This document shows, one piece after another, positions 1 to 10,434 of a stretch of DNA of 64,000 nt (the first letter of the stretch is position 1; every line of letters starts with the position of its first letter). The DNA is from Achatina immaculata. Its lineage: Eukaryota; Mollusca; Gastropoda; Stylommatophora; Achatinidae. Below the pieces are notes generated by a model. The model was not told the DNA's origin and searched no databases. It saw only the letters and a program-made list of their open reading frames with translations. Where the stretch lies: contig CM019701.1 in NCBI GenBank assembly GCA_009760885.1, forward strand, positions 32,564,697 to 32,628,696, read 5' to 3'. A program made the translations under genes and the position numbers.

Positions 1-85
1 TGTATCACCACAGGGCATCTTTTTTTACAACCGAGAGGCCTACATGAGAGCTGTTAGGGACATGCAAATGACTGACTGACTGACG
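1..85 (+). mobile_element. LINE A, extreme 3' end
   Basis: This is the last part of the LINE A reading frame and its tail. It encodes the family's terminal HNREAYRSAV..KGHANE-like peptide in degraded form and ends in a (GACT)n tetranucleotide run. The same 3' end recurs at about 19500-19580, 16500-16618, 26000 and 62690. It is 5' truncated by the window edge or by incomplete reverse transcription. Confidence 0.8.
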
Positions 86-344
86 GTGGTGTGTTCTTGC
101 GTGTTTTTGTTTGTTAAATCTTACAGATCAATATCACGAACTTACACGTTTCCACCGCGTAGAAAGTCTTTATCTTCTCGAAAATGAACTTACTGTCAGA
201 GACAAGTAGGGCTTGCTTTTCTTCATTTTGTACGGAGCCATTTTATCAATGTGGCAGTCATGCGTGTGTAAATTCATGGCCTATATCTTTTCTTAATTAA
301 CGTAGTTGCAATGCTATGTGACCGAGAGCATTTTGCTCCTTTGT

Positions 345-385
345 ATGATGATGATGATAATTTTGATGATGATGATGATGATACT
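345..385. repeat. (GAT)n microsatellite
   Basis: This is an interrupted run of GAT/ATG triplets. The rest of 86-640 shows no recognisable gene or family. It might be an old transposon edge, because a hAT-terminus-like 'aaaactgggac' motif occurs near 595. Confidence 0.7.
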
Positions 386-642
386 CAAGTCTTTCTTCAC
401 TTCCAGAGCACATACTGTTAGTGCCCTTCCAGGTATGCTTTTCGACTCCCCGACCTAGGTTGTGTTACCTTGCTACATTATTTCAGCGTAATCTGATTCT
501 GTAAAGCACAGAGAAATGACGACTGCGGTAGAAACTAATGGTTCTAATGATAAAGGTAGACAGAAGAATATGATCTAGTTTTACAAAAATATGGGAAAAC
601 TGGGACAAAATTGGCAAGAACGAGAGTGGCAGGAAAAGATCA

Positions 643-810
643 TCTTATATCTTACATTCTTCCAGTGCCGTTAAATGTGGGGCTCGCATAATATTTCACA
701 AAGTTTTCCTGTTTTCGGCAAGCTTTTCAACCTCATCAACGGATTTTATGCGTAGCAATTTGGCCTCTCTTAACAATGTCCTCTTTAGAATTTCACGTGG
801 TCAACCACGA
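643..810 (-). mobile_element. LINE C, 3' end fragment
   Basis: Read on the minus strand, this encodes a decayed version of the LINE C C-terminus (GRPRETLKRTLLREAK..GIKS.DEVE). The copies at 24320-24500 and 35600-35760 preserve it better. The 'tatatctta' at the left edge is the family's AT-rich 3' tail. The copy is strongly 5' truncated. Confidence 0.75.
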
Positions 811-892
811 AAAACAGTTTAAATGTTAAACTAAACTTTTTTTCTTTGTGTATGTGTGTGCGTGCGTATCCTTGTAAGAGAGTTGGGCACAA

Positions 893-1117
893 AGTTCGCC
901 CGGGCAGACAATGATAAGCTCAAAGTAAGATCAGGCGACTGACTGAGAAATGCGATAAAGGGATAATTTGTTTAGGCCATAGATATCGTCTGGAAGAATT
1001 TGGGACCATCTTGGGCATTATGTCACGTTGTTTACATCTTGTAATCATCCCTTAAACTCATTTCTCAGCTAATCGCCTGCTCATACTTTGTGCTTACAAT
1101 TTGGACACATTTTGTGC
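893..1117. repeat. Foldback (inverted-repeat) element
   Basis: Two arms of about 80 bp (893-972 and 1038-1117) are imperfect reverse complements. They share the core motifs gcacaaa, gcaggcga, ctgagaaatg and aagggat. A short loop separates them. This architecture fits a foldback or MITE-like element. No coding capacity is seen, and 1118-1335 holds nothing recognisable. Confidence 0.5.
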
Positions 1118-1344
1118 AGTTCTTTCGTACAAGAAAAAAAAAAAGAGATAAGTTTAATTTTTCATCTATTTTTTGTGCTTTTATTTTTGTGCTGTTTTTG
1201 CAATGATCCTTGAAAAAGTCTTTTTGCCGAGATATTGGACTGCTGGGTTCTCTTCATTTATACGTGCTCATCATTTTCTGCCACTATCATATCTGCTCAC
1301 TTTCCTTACTTTTTCTATCTTTTTCTTGTAAAACTCAAAGATAT

Positions 1345-1992
1345 GATAAGAGTCTTAAATGTTGTAAGGATGTGTAACCTGCGACAAATGTCGTAAGGAT
1401 GTGTAACCTGCTACAAATGTTGTAAGGATGTGTAACCTGCTATAAACGTTGCAAGGACGTGTAACCTGCCACAAATGTAAGGATGTGTGTAACCTGCCAT
1501 AAATGTTGTAAGGATGTGTAACCTGCTACATATGTTGTAAGGATGTGTAACCTGCTACATATGTTGTAAGGATGTGTAACCTGCTACATATGTTGTAAGG
1601 ATGTGTAACCTGCTACAAATGTTGTAAGGATGTGTAACCTGCTACATATGTTGTAAGGATGTGTAACCTGCTACATATGTTGTAAGGATGTGTAACCTGC
1701 TACATATGTTGTAAGGATGTGTAACCTGCTACATATGTTGTAAGGATGTGTAACCTGCTACATATGTTGTAAGGATGTGTAACCTGCTACAAATGTTGTA
1801 AGGATGTGTAACCTGCTACAAACGTTGCAAGGACGTGTAACCTGCCACAAATGTAAGGATGTGTGTAACCTGCCATAAATGTTGTAAGGATGTGTAACCT
1901 GCTACATATGTTGTAAGGATGTGTAACATACTACAAATGGTGTAAGGATGTGTAACCTACTACAAATGTTGTAAGGATGTGTAACCTGTTTT
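1345..1992. repeat. 29-bp minisatellite (about 22 units)
   Basis: The unit is gttgtaaggatgtgtaacct followed by gctacatat. Units differ by a few substitutions. A distinctive variant block with cgttgcaaggacgtg and a shortened unit appears twice, near 1447-1510 and 1821-1884. That indicates a duplication of about 374 bp within the array. No function is apparent. Confidence 0.95.
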
Positions 1993-2435
1993 ACGTGAAT
2001 AGCAAGGCTTTCATTCTCTGTATCTGTTTCCATTGGGGGTGGGGGGAGTAGTTTTAGTAAACTTTGTCTTTATCAAATACTAATATCTCTCTCTCTCCTT
2101 GTCCAACGACCGATAATATGTTTACAGAGTAATTGTATTACTTACGTTGCGTATGTGTTTGACTAATGAATATGTTACAATGTGGAAATATTTTCATTGT
2201 ACTCGCTTAGTTCCTTTATACAAACAGATGGGTTGGCAAGAGGTTTTATGTAAACGGTTTGCTATTTTATTCATACATATCATGTTTCTAATGTAACATA
2301 ATCATGTATCTAATGTAACATATAGCATGTATCTAATGTACTAACTGAACGTTTATAATAGGGTGAATGTTGAGAGAGGAAAGGCAGAATGTCAGACATG
2401 CCTTGTGTGCCGAATTCTTTGCCCTAATAAAATTT

Positions 2436-2447
2436 GTTCTCTCTCTT

Positions 2448-2480
<33 letters not shown>

Positions 2481-2482
2481 AT
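2436..2482. repeat. (TC)n(AC)n compound microsatellite
   Basis: A CT-rich run passes directly into (CA)n. It sits in an otherwise featureless stretch (1993-2570) containing small atgt/taatgtaac repeats. Reading frames here are by-products of the repeat. Confidence 0.9.
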
Positions 2483-2574
2483 GTCGAGTGCACTTTCTGA
2501 CATATACAGAAACCTCACCCCTGACACCCTCATACTCTGTTATTTACACTCGACCACACTAACGATTTTCATGA

Positions 2575-3010
2575 CACAATTTCATTCCAAGGCACATTTT
2601 ACACAGACAATTTCATTCAAAGACACATTTTACACAGACAATTTCATTCAGACACATTTTACACAGACAATTTCATTCAAAGACACATTTTACACAGACA
2701 ATTTCATTCAAAGACACATTTTACACAGACAATTTCATTCAAAGACACATTTTATACAGACAATTTCATTCAAAGACACATTTTACACAGACAATTTCAT
2801 TCAAAGACACATTTTACACAGACAATGTCATTCAAAGACACATTTTACACAGACAATTTCATTCAAAGCCACATTTTACACAGACAATTTCATTCAAAGA
2901 CACATTTTGCAAAGATACTTGTATTTTCATTCCCAGACACATTTTACATAGATTTCTTTTCCAGACACATCTTACATAGAAGATTTCACTTTCTGACACA
3001 TATTTTCAAT
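2575..3010. repeat. 31-bp minisatellite (about 12 units)
   Basis: The unit is acaatttcattcaaagacac followed by attttacacag. It decays at the right end into degenerate forms with acacattttac. The 194- and 67-residue reading frames over it exist only because the unit has few stops. They are not genes. Confidence 0.95.
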
Positions 3011-3269
3011 CCCAGACAGATTACATAATAATTTGTTATGATGAAGCTACAGGTGTCACTCTTTTCTGCTGGATGTAGCAGGACGCGGTAGCACATACTA
3101 CTTTTCCCTGGCTAATATAAGAACTTATGCCTGATTGTTCTGTAAGCTCCGCCGCCACGAATAAAATGGGTGATCTGTATATTATTAGTTCGTAACATGG
3201 AGGAGCAGAGGAAAGAAGTCCTGAATGACTACGAGCCGACATAAAATTTCTCTTACGTACACGCTCCTA

Positions 3270-3485
3270 TTTTTTAGACTTTTAGTCTCACACACTTTTG
3301 ACTATGCTCTCACACACTGTTCACTTTAGTCTCATGTACTGTTGACTATACTTTCAAACATTGTAAACTTTACTCTCATATACTGTTGACTTTACTCTCA
3401 CACACTGTTAACTTTACTCTCATATACTGGTGACTATACTCTCACACATTGTTAGATTTAGTCTCATATACTGTTGACTTTACTT
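3270..3485. repeat. 22/44-bp minisatellite, left part
   Basis: These are half-units of about 22 bp with the core catatactgttgactttac or cacactgttaactttag. It is the same array as 5724-6290. The two parts are separated by a 2.2 kb composite insert. Confidence 0.9.
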
Positions 3486-4434
3486 CTTCTTTGTTCGCGT
3501 CTACCACCAAGACCGCCCTGTGATCCTACTGAATTTACCCCTGTGATCCTCTATAGGTCCCGTGGTCCCCGAGAGGACCACAAGAGGTTCAGAGTATCGC
3601 ACAGCTTGAGCCTGTATTCTTGGTGGGTCTCAGAAGCGGGATTGCGTAACACCGTGGTTTTCGTTGCACCAGTTTAATTTAGAGTTGGACTTTCTCACTG
3701 GAAAACCTCAGCGTGATTAGGATACGCATACATCCCCGCCGGGTGAGAGGTGGTTGCCTGTCTAGACTGCCCTGGTCCAGTGTCTCTGACTTCAGCATTT
3801 TGTGGTCGTGGCTGCTACCCTTCCTAGTTGTGACCAGGATGGAGCTTTTGTTCAGGACTTCCACCCCTGTGTTGAGCCCGTTTAGGCATATTATTCCAGT
3901 ATGGGCGTGTTTAGGACATGACCGACCTCTAGAGCAGAGGTACCGTGACATGCGTAGCCATCAAGTTTCACCCCTGGTGTAAGCCGGTTTAGGCATAGTT
4001 TACCAGTATGGGTGTATTTCGGACGTGACCGACCTCTAGAGCAGAGGCGCTGTGATATGAATTGCTCTCGCCGCGATACTACTGGACATTAAGCTTCACT
4101 TTATCCTTTCCATCACTTTTCACTTCGGCGCCACACAGCAACCCTGATTGCTTTTCTGCATTTTCTTCCTTGGCCGGGAGGAGCTTCACTCCACGCTCGG
4201 CATCCGAAGATTCTAGGCCAGCAGTGTCTTAGACAGTTCAGGCATTTCGCCCGATATGAGCACACTTAGGACGTGGCCGACCCCCAGACCAGAGGTGCCG
4301 TGTTTGACTACTGTTTACTTCGCTTATTCTTTTATTTCACCTTTTCCACCGTGGTGCCGCACGGCAACCCCATCTGTTCCTTTCTTCATTGGCAGGGAGG
4401 AGCACGACAGCTGAAGAATCTCGCCAGCAGCGGG
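3486..4434 (-). mobile_element. Element E, copy 1 (fused to rRNA sequence)
   Basis: This GC-rich interspersed repeat has a second copy at 26856-28140. No credible protein is encoded. It contains degenerate tandem modules, such as a gaccgacctctagagcagag box with a following ccggtttaggcata box and repeated gttggactttctcacc blocks. The minus strand is taken as sense because that side ends in an A-rich GAAGA tail at 3486. The 5' boundary (4434, ccgctgctggcgag on the minus strand) matches the 5' boundary of copy 2. Here it is followed directly by 18S sequence. It is called a non-autonomous retroposon by inference from the tail and from the target duplication of copy 2. Confidence 0.65.
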
Positions 4435-4550
4435 AACCTCGACTGATTTAATGAGCCATTCACGGTTTCACCGTGAGACAGTGTGAACTTAGACAAGTAT
4501 GGCTTAATCTTTGAGACAAGCATATGACTACTGGCAGGATCAACCAGATA
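4433..4550 (-). rRNA. 18S rRNA 5' end fragment (pseudogene)
   Basis: The minus strand begins with tatctggttgatcctgccag, the universal 5' end of eukaryotic 18S rRNA. It continues through the conserved catatgcttgtctcaaagat and ggctcattaaatcag segments for about 118 nt. It then stops abruptly at gaggttcc and joins element E with a 2-bp overlap. It is too short to be functional. Confidence 0.95.
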
Positions 4551-5031
4551 GCTTTCTTCACCGAACCTTAGTCGGATATCTGCCGACAGACCGACGCGGG
4601 GCAAAGGGAGACAGCGCTCTGTTCAGAGCGGATCCCTTTCGACCCCGGCGGCGTTTCATTTCCTTTAACCGGTGGGGGCGGCCGGCGGCTCTCTCTGCTC
4701 TAACGAACGAGAGAAAAAAGCCCAGCCACCCACAAACAACGCACATTACATACTGCAGACCCGATACTCTTTGCGAGAGATTGGTCAATTTCGATACCAT
4801 CGGTCGATAAAACCGTACTACATCGTTAGCACGAACCTGGCTGGCTAGCCGTTTACATGCTTCGCTCGACGGACAAAGCACTTGCTTCTGCATCGAAACA
4901 CCTTAACTCTCGCCGTCCGGGAAGGGAGCGAAAGCCTTTCTCCCCACCCACGGAACTCGAGAGTGCTTTTTCGCCAAAAGAACGGTCGGCCTGCGCAACA
5001 GCAGCAGCCCGCGCTGTGCAGCTCGGCGCGG
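4551..5031 (-). other. Putative 5' external transcribed spacer of rDNA
   Basis: This GC-rich, unrepeated stretch lies immediately upstream (minus sense) of the 18S 5' end, where the 5' ETS would be. It is bounded on the other side by a break into internal 28S sequence. The assignment is positional only, because ETS sequence is not conserved between species. Open frames on both strands are shadows of GC-rich DNA. Confidence 0.5.
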
Positions 5032-5110
5032 CTGACTCACGACGGTATAATCCCAGCTCACGCTCCCTATTAGTGGGTGAACAATCCAACGCTTGGCGAA
5101 TTCTGCTTCG

Positions 5111-5148
<38 letters not shown>

Positions 5149-5183
5149 AACGTCGCTATGAACGCTTGGCTGCCACAAGCCAA

Positions 5184-5218
<35 letters not shown>

Positions 5219-5554
5219 TAAAACTCAAGTCAAAAAAAGGATCGATAGGCCACGCTTTCACGGTCTGTATTCGTACTGAAAATCAAAATCAAGCGAGCTT
5301 TTGCCCTTTTTCTCTACGCGAGGTTTCCGTCCTCGCTGAGCTCGCCTTAGGAGACCTGCGTTACCTTTTGACAGATGTACCGCCCCAGTCAAACTCCCCG
5401 CCTGACACTGTCTTCAGAGCGGATCGCGGCCGACGACGAGCGAGGGGCTTGCGTCCCGCTCTCCGCTTGACTGAATAAGTAAAGAAACTATAAAACTAGT
5501 GGTATGCGCTTGCGCTCCCACCTATGCTACACCCTTCATGTGTCTTCACAAAGT

Positions 5555-5594
<40 letters not shown>

Positions 5595-5691
5595 GATTCT
5601 ACCAAGCCCGTTCCCTTGGCTGTGGCTTCGCTAGATAGTAGATAGGGACAATGGGAATCTCGTTAATCTACTCATGCGTGTCACTAATTAT

Positions 5692-5723
<32 letters not shown>
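5032..5723 (-). rRNA. 28S rRNA internal fragment (pseudogene)
   Basis: The minus strand reads as a long, well-conserved 3' portion of 28S rRNA. It includes the ccacagggataactggcttg motif of domain V and the tgttcacccactaatagg region. It breaks off after gtcgtgag at 5032. The upstream end at 5723 is about 14 nt before the conserved cttaagg/tagcc point where R2 elements insert. It lacks both 28S ends and is joined to spacer out of order, so it is not a functional gene. Confidence 0.95.
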
Positions 5724-6290
5724 TCATATACTGTTGGTTTTACTCTCACACACTGTTAACTTTAGCCTCATATACTGTTGACCTTACTCTCACACACTGT
5801 TAACTTTAGCCTCATATACTATTGGCTTTACTCTCACACACTGTTAACTTTAGCCTCATATACTGTTGGCTTCACTCTCACACACTGTTAACTTTAGCCT
5901 CATATACTGTTGACTTTACTCTCACACACTGTTAACTTTAGTCTCATATACTGTTGACTTTACTCTCACACACTGTTAACTTTAGCCTCGTATACTGTTG
6001 GTTTTACTCTCACACACTGTTAACTTTAGCCTCATATACTGTTAACCTTACTCTCACACACTGTTAACTTTAGCCTCATATACTATTGGCTTTACTCTCA
6101 CACACTGTTAACTTTAGCCTCATATACTGTTGACTTTACTCTCACACACTGTTAACTTTAGTCTCATATACTGTTGACTTTACTCTCACACACTGTTAAC
6201 TTTAGCCTCATATACTATTGGCTTTACTCTCACACACTGTTAACTTTAGCCTCATATACTGTTGGCTTTACTCTCACACATACCACAAGT
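5724..6290. repeat. 22/44-bp minisatellite, right part (about 13 units)
   Basis: The 44-bp unit is a dimer of actgttaactttagcctcat + at and actgttggctttactctcac + ac. It continues the array at 3270-3485. Units here are much more homogeneous than on the left side. Confidence 0.95.
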
Positions 6291-6396
6291 TTTAACTGTT
6301 TTTGTCCTCACATACAAATACTGGAGGTAAAAAAATAGTAACACAACTCTTGATATCGCAAACACATTTATTTTTCGAATATATCTATATGATTAT

Positions 6397-6425
6397 TTCA
6401 CATATATATATATATATATATAAAA
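6397..6425. repeat. (AT)n microsatellite
   Basis: A TA run lies within an AT-rich stretch (6291-6815) holding no other recognisable feature. There is a weak local duplication of atcccgaaaaatcacgtgg / atctagaaaaatcacatcg at 6423-6490. Confidence 0.9.
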
Positions 6426-6815
6426 TCCCGAAAAATCACGTGGCCACATATATATATTTTAAAAATCTAGAAAAATCACATCGTGTCCTATACCCCTATG
6501 TTCTGGCAGGTCTTGAGGTAGAAGTTACCATCACTAGACTAACATTCCAACCCTAGTGTTTTGAATTCAACCTCACAAGTGATGTATTTTACACATTTAC
6601 TACCAAAAAAAAAGCAATATGTGTAATGAACTGACTTTTTTTTAAAAAAGAATTTTGAAAGAAAAAGTGTATGTATCACAATCTTGGTCAATGGTAAAGT
6701 GAATGTCCAAATGTGATACTGCATGTATCATTTATCAAATGAGAACTAAAGATGATTTTATGCACAATAAAATTCTCATTAAATGGACATTTACTGCTTT
6801 ATTACAAAAAAACCG

Positions 6816-6957
6816 GCTTGGCCGCCTTTCCTTCCACAACTCCAGTAGACGTCAGGTACCCATTTCTACAGCTGGGTGACTGGGGTGCCTTCAGCCAGAT
6901 TCGAACTTTCACCATGAAAGACTAATGAACTAACCGCCTTACCACTCAAGACACCCA
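6816..6957 (-). mobile_element. tRNA-derived SINE fragment
   Basis: On the minus strand, gggtgtcttgagtggtaagg resembles a polymerase III A box, and a degenerate ggttcgaa-type B box (tcgaatctggctg) follows. A family-specific body comes next (cacccagctgtagaaatggg, ctggagttgtggaaggaaag). The same arrangement recurs at 7262-7495 and 60434-60690. This copy lacks the 3' half. Confidence 0.75.
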
Positions 6958-7261
6958 AATAAATATATGGATAAATTTTGTTTTTAAAAACGAAGAGTGG
7001 CATTGCAACCACTCACTTCGTGGATAGAGTTACACTGCCATATTATTTATTCCTTGTAGTCTGGTTACAAGCATCTAACAGGCATCTGCTTACCGAATTT
7101 ACCAAAATAACTAATTAACAGCGCTAAATTTGAGACAGAACATACCAGATTTCAATGAATATTGCTGTTGTTGCTGCTGGGCTTCATACTGCTTTTGCTG
7201 AAGCTTCCAATTCTTTTCCAAGAATATTCATTGCCAAGATATAGGGTACATCTTATATGTA

Positions 7262-7495
7262 AGTGAAAGTAAAACAAGTAAAGGTAACCCTGTCATGCCT
7301 TAGAGGCAAATAGGGATATGGTGTTAGTGCCCATATTTTTCTTGACCTGTCAGCACACTAGAGGGTGATATGGTCAGTATCAGGCCTGGCTGCCTTTTCC
7401 TTCCCCAACTCCAGAAGAAGTTGGGGTGCCGCCGGCCGGATTCGAACCCCTGACCTTCACCATGAGAGACCAGTGCACTAACCACTTCGACAGTG
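7262..7495 (-). mobile_element. tRNA-derived SINE
   Basis: This fuller copy of the same SINE reads, on the minus strand, A box in agtggttagtgcactggtct, B box in ggttcgaatccgg, the ggaaggaaaaggcagcc body, then gtgtgctgacaggtcaag and a 3' end of catgacagggttacctttac with (TTGT)-like bases. A small internal deletion removes part of the body. 6958-7261 holds nothing recognised. Confidence 0.8.
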
Positions 7496-7715
7496 TGTTA
7501 TATTGCAGGAAATACAGTACACATACACTACAGACATTCAGTATTCTTGCAAATTCTAAATTCAGTACACCAGATTCTTTCATAAATGGGCACTTCATCA
7601 CATGACAAATGAGGGCTCCAAACATTCAAGTGCTCCGTGGAACCCACTATGAAGTGTGTGTGTATATACGTTGTGCTTTCTTTTTTATGAAAAAAAAAAA
7701 AAAAAACAAGTGAAG

Positions 7716-7927
7716 AACTTTAAGCCAGGCACTTTCTGTATATCAATCACAGGTGCTTTTTTTGATTATGCCCAATGTAATAAAAAACATATAAATGAAA
7801 GACCTTTTTCCATAGAAGACCCACTCTGCATCTGACAAAATATTTACTGTTAAGAAAGCCTTTTTGATTTAGAAAATACAACACGTGATTAAAAAACTGG
7901 TGATAAAATTTGCATAGTGATCTACAA
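7716..7927. repeat. Duplicated 0.21 kb block, copy 1
   Basis: This is nearly identical to 10216-10434 in the same orientation. Shared runs include attatgcccaatgtaataaa and aatacaacacgtgattaaaa. It begins after a poly(A) run at 7688-7706. It could be a dispersed repeat or a local duplication. No coding sequence is supported. Confidence 0.9.
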
Positions 7928-8117
7928 TGTTCATTGTCCAAATGCAGAATATCAATAAAGTTTAAAACAGTAGGACGGTCAAGTAACAGAGCAATAACTC
8001 AGCTTTCGGTGATGATAGTAATAATAATCTCACTTTCAATAAGAACAGCAACACATTCATTTACCAATAATCTATACGTCTGTTCAAAATGACTTTGCAA
8101 AATACTTCTGACAAAAC

Positions 8118-8175
8118 TCTCTCTCTCTCTCTCTGTGCGAGCTTGCGTGTGCGTGTGTGTGAGAGAGAGAGAGAC
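8118..8175. repeat. (CT)n / (GT)n / (GA)n microsatellites
   Basis: These are adjoining dinucleotide runs. A 24-bp tandem duplication (aagtctaaaagtgagcacca + ac) follows at about 8242-8288. The surrounding 7930-8560 shows no gene. Confidence 0.9.
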
Positions 8176-8649
8176 CGACTGAGACTGTGATTACAAGCAC
8201 AAAAGTGCATAAGATTACAGAGAAAATCGTATTTTGCTGAAAGTCTAAAAGTGAGCACCAACTTGAAAGTCTAAGAGTGAGCACCAACGTAGTATCTAAA
8301 CTATGAGATCTTTCTATTTTTTCATATTTATTTTGCTTTCCCTCACATTCATAAAAATACTGCTTTCAAATTGCTTATAACATGACAAACTGACATGAAT
8401 AATTTGATTTTCTAAACAAGACATTTTGAATGATATGACAAGTTTGACCTTCAAACAAGATTTCTGGCTGACATAATAATTTGATCTTCCTCTAAAAGGC
8501 ATTTTGGCTGGCATGATAAAAGTTGTGATTCTGAAGTTAATTATGAAAACCATTCATTCATTCATTTATTCATGTTGTGAGAAACTGGAATCCTTTGAGT
8601 TCTACCTGGAATTTTGTCAGATTCCATCATCTCACAACATGTTCAAAGA

Positions 8650-8960
8650 GTATTCATTGGTTTTTCCTTAAGGTTTCACTTAGTTTCTCATGTTCTCCAA
8701 TTTCTCTGAGAACTTCACCAAATTTTTATCTTTCTTCTTTTTTGACTGTTCAGATGAAGTACATAAAGATGATCTGCAGTGCTTTTCTCTGAAGTTCTCT
8801 GTGAGGAATTAGCACTAGTACAAATTCTTCATTCAGATTTGGCACTCCATTCCAGACTTCATTCAGCTTCATAGTATCACTTTCTGTCTCTCTTCTACAG
8901 GGCTGCCCTTTCTTCCAATGACTGGATATCTTTCTTGTTAGGGTGGTATAAGATAGCATC
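8650..8960 (-). pseudogene. Possible decayed C2-domain coding remnant
   Basis: One minus-strand frame contains a stretch reading NGVPNLNEEFVLVLIPHREL followed by QRKALQI. This resembles the 'NPxFNEEFxFxIPxxEL..KxLxxxV' core of synaptotagmin-type C2 domains. Stops and frame changes follow immediately, and no splice-bounded exon can be defined. The match is short and made by eye. It may be chance or an old processed pseudogene. Confidence 0.2.
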
Positions 8961-9097
8961 TTACAACTGTCACGAACACCATTCTCACAGACCGTACTCC
9001 AACTCCTGAAAATGGTTCTTGAGATGCCAAAGACCCTTTCATGTTCTGAGCTCCTCTTTTTTTCATAACTGTCAGTTATAAAGTTATAAACTAGTTA

Positions 9098-9248
9098 TAA
9101 ACCTTCGAGGAGTTCCTCAATTTCACAACCTTCAAAGAGCTCCTCAGTTTTACAACCTTCGAAGAGCTCCTCAATTTCACAACCTTCGAAGACCTCCTCA
9201 ATTTCACAACCTTTGAACAGTTCCTCAATTTCACAACCTTCGAAGTGT
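9098..9248. repeat. 27-bp minisatellite (about 5-6 units)
   Basis: The unit is cacaaccttcgaagagctcc + tcaattt, with unit-specific substitutions. The following 9250-10040 is AT-rich unique DNA without a supported feature. Confidence 0.9.
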
Positions 9249-10033
9249 TTCTTAAAGAATTTTTTCTAGCACAAGAAGAAAAAAAAATCCTTTTAATGGA
9301 TCATGTAGGAAAAAAAAAATTTAGGTAATCATATGTTAATCAAATCTGGTTATAAATAAACATTAAAGACTGTGAATTAAGTTAATGCAAAATGCTACAA
9401 CATATAAAAATTGAACAGTGTTTTGAAACGCATCTTCAGAACATTAATTTAAACAAGCCAGAATCTGGCAACGAATTTTTGTCCTCACCTGTCTAATTTT
9501 TTTAAATGTATGTCAAAGTAATAGTTTTTATATTCAACAATGGAAGGAGGAATGTAAGTACTGACAACTATATGACCTGTGGCACAGGGAGATTCTTAAA
9601 ATTTCATCCAAAAAAAAGAAAAGAACCTGAAAAATACAAGTTACTCGTAGACTGGGAAAAAAAATCCTTTGGGTTCTGTAAAACTACAACCTCGATTACT
9701 CGGAATGTCAGAAAGTTTTCATACCTGAAGAAAAATAAAACTTCTGTATAACAATGCCAACTAATAATAAACAACTAATCTCAAATAACAAGGAAAGTTT
9801 ATGTTGTCTGATGTGTAACAGAAGGACATGATTTCAAGTATAAAGTGTAAAGCTCAGAGAAGGCAACATGGTTGGAAGACATCATGATTTATAAATTTGT
9901 GGAGATGTACAGGAAAGTAAAAATAACACATCATTCATCAGGCCAATATACCATCAATAACACAAATAGACCAAATGAAATGCAAAATGGTTAAAAATAA
10001 AACCGTTTTTGGATGTAGGAAAATGGAACAAAA

Positions 10034-10045
10034 AACAACAACAAC

Positions 10046-10090
<45 letters not shown>
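10034..10090. repeat. (CAA)n(TA)n microsatellite
   Basis: A short ACA triplet run passes into (TA)n. The short reading frame across it is not credible as a gene. Confidence 0.9.
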
Positions 10091-10093
<3 letters not shown>

Positions 10094-10215
10094 GCAACAT
10101 CACTTGTGCATAGAAAAGGTAACTGAGCATGGCCTACAAATTAAATTAGGAAAAAAACATATCAAAAGAATGTAAGATTTAACTACTACATTCAAAGTAA
10201 AAGAGAAGAAGTATG

Positions 10216-10434
10216 ATGAAGAGCTTTAAGCCAGGTACTTTCTGTACATGAATCACAGGTGCTTGTTTTGATTATGCCCAATGTAATAAAAAACATATAA
10301 ATGAAAGACCTTTTTCCATGGAAGACCCACTCTGCATCTGGCAAAATATTTACTGTTAAGAAAGCCTTTTTGATTTAGAAAATACAACACGTGATTAAAA
10401 AACTGGTGATAAAATTTGCATAGTGATCTACAGC
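10216..10434. repeat. Duplicated 0.21 kb block, copy 2
   Basis: This is the direct-orientation partner of 7716-7927, differing by a handful of substitutions. It is followed at 10505-10585 by a weakly tRNA-like stretch (gccgactgagtggataatgt ... tggttcgagtc) that could be part of another SINE. 10590-11000 holds nothing recognised. Confidence 0.9.

Noticed and set aside
1345..1992. Could the regular 29-bp array be a CRISPR array?
   Set aside because: Units are contiguous without unique spacers, and the DNA is clearly eukaryotic. It is a minisatellite.
2367..2951. 194-residue open frame with repeated HSKTHF/TDNFIQ-type peptides.
   Set aside because: It lies over the 31-bp minisatellite. Its length reflects the lack of stops in the unit.
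4511..5478. Several open frames of 60-130 codons on both strands.
   Set aside because: They overlap 18S/28S sequence or the GC-rich spacer. They are by-products of rRNA sequence, not proteins.
8577..8792. Short plus-strand frame near 8.6 kb.
   Set aside because: It has no recognisable domain. If anything here is coding, the minus strand (C2-like remnant) is the better, though weak, candidate.
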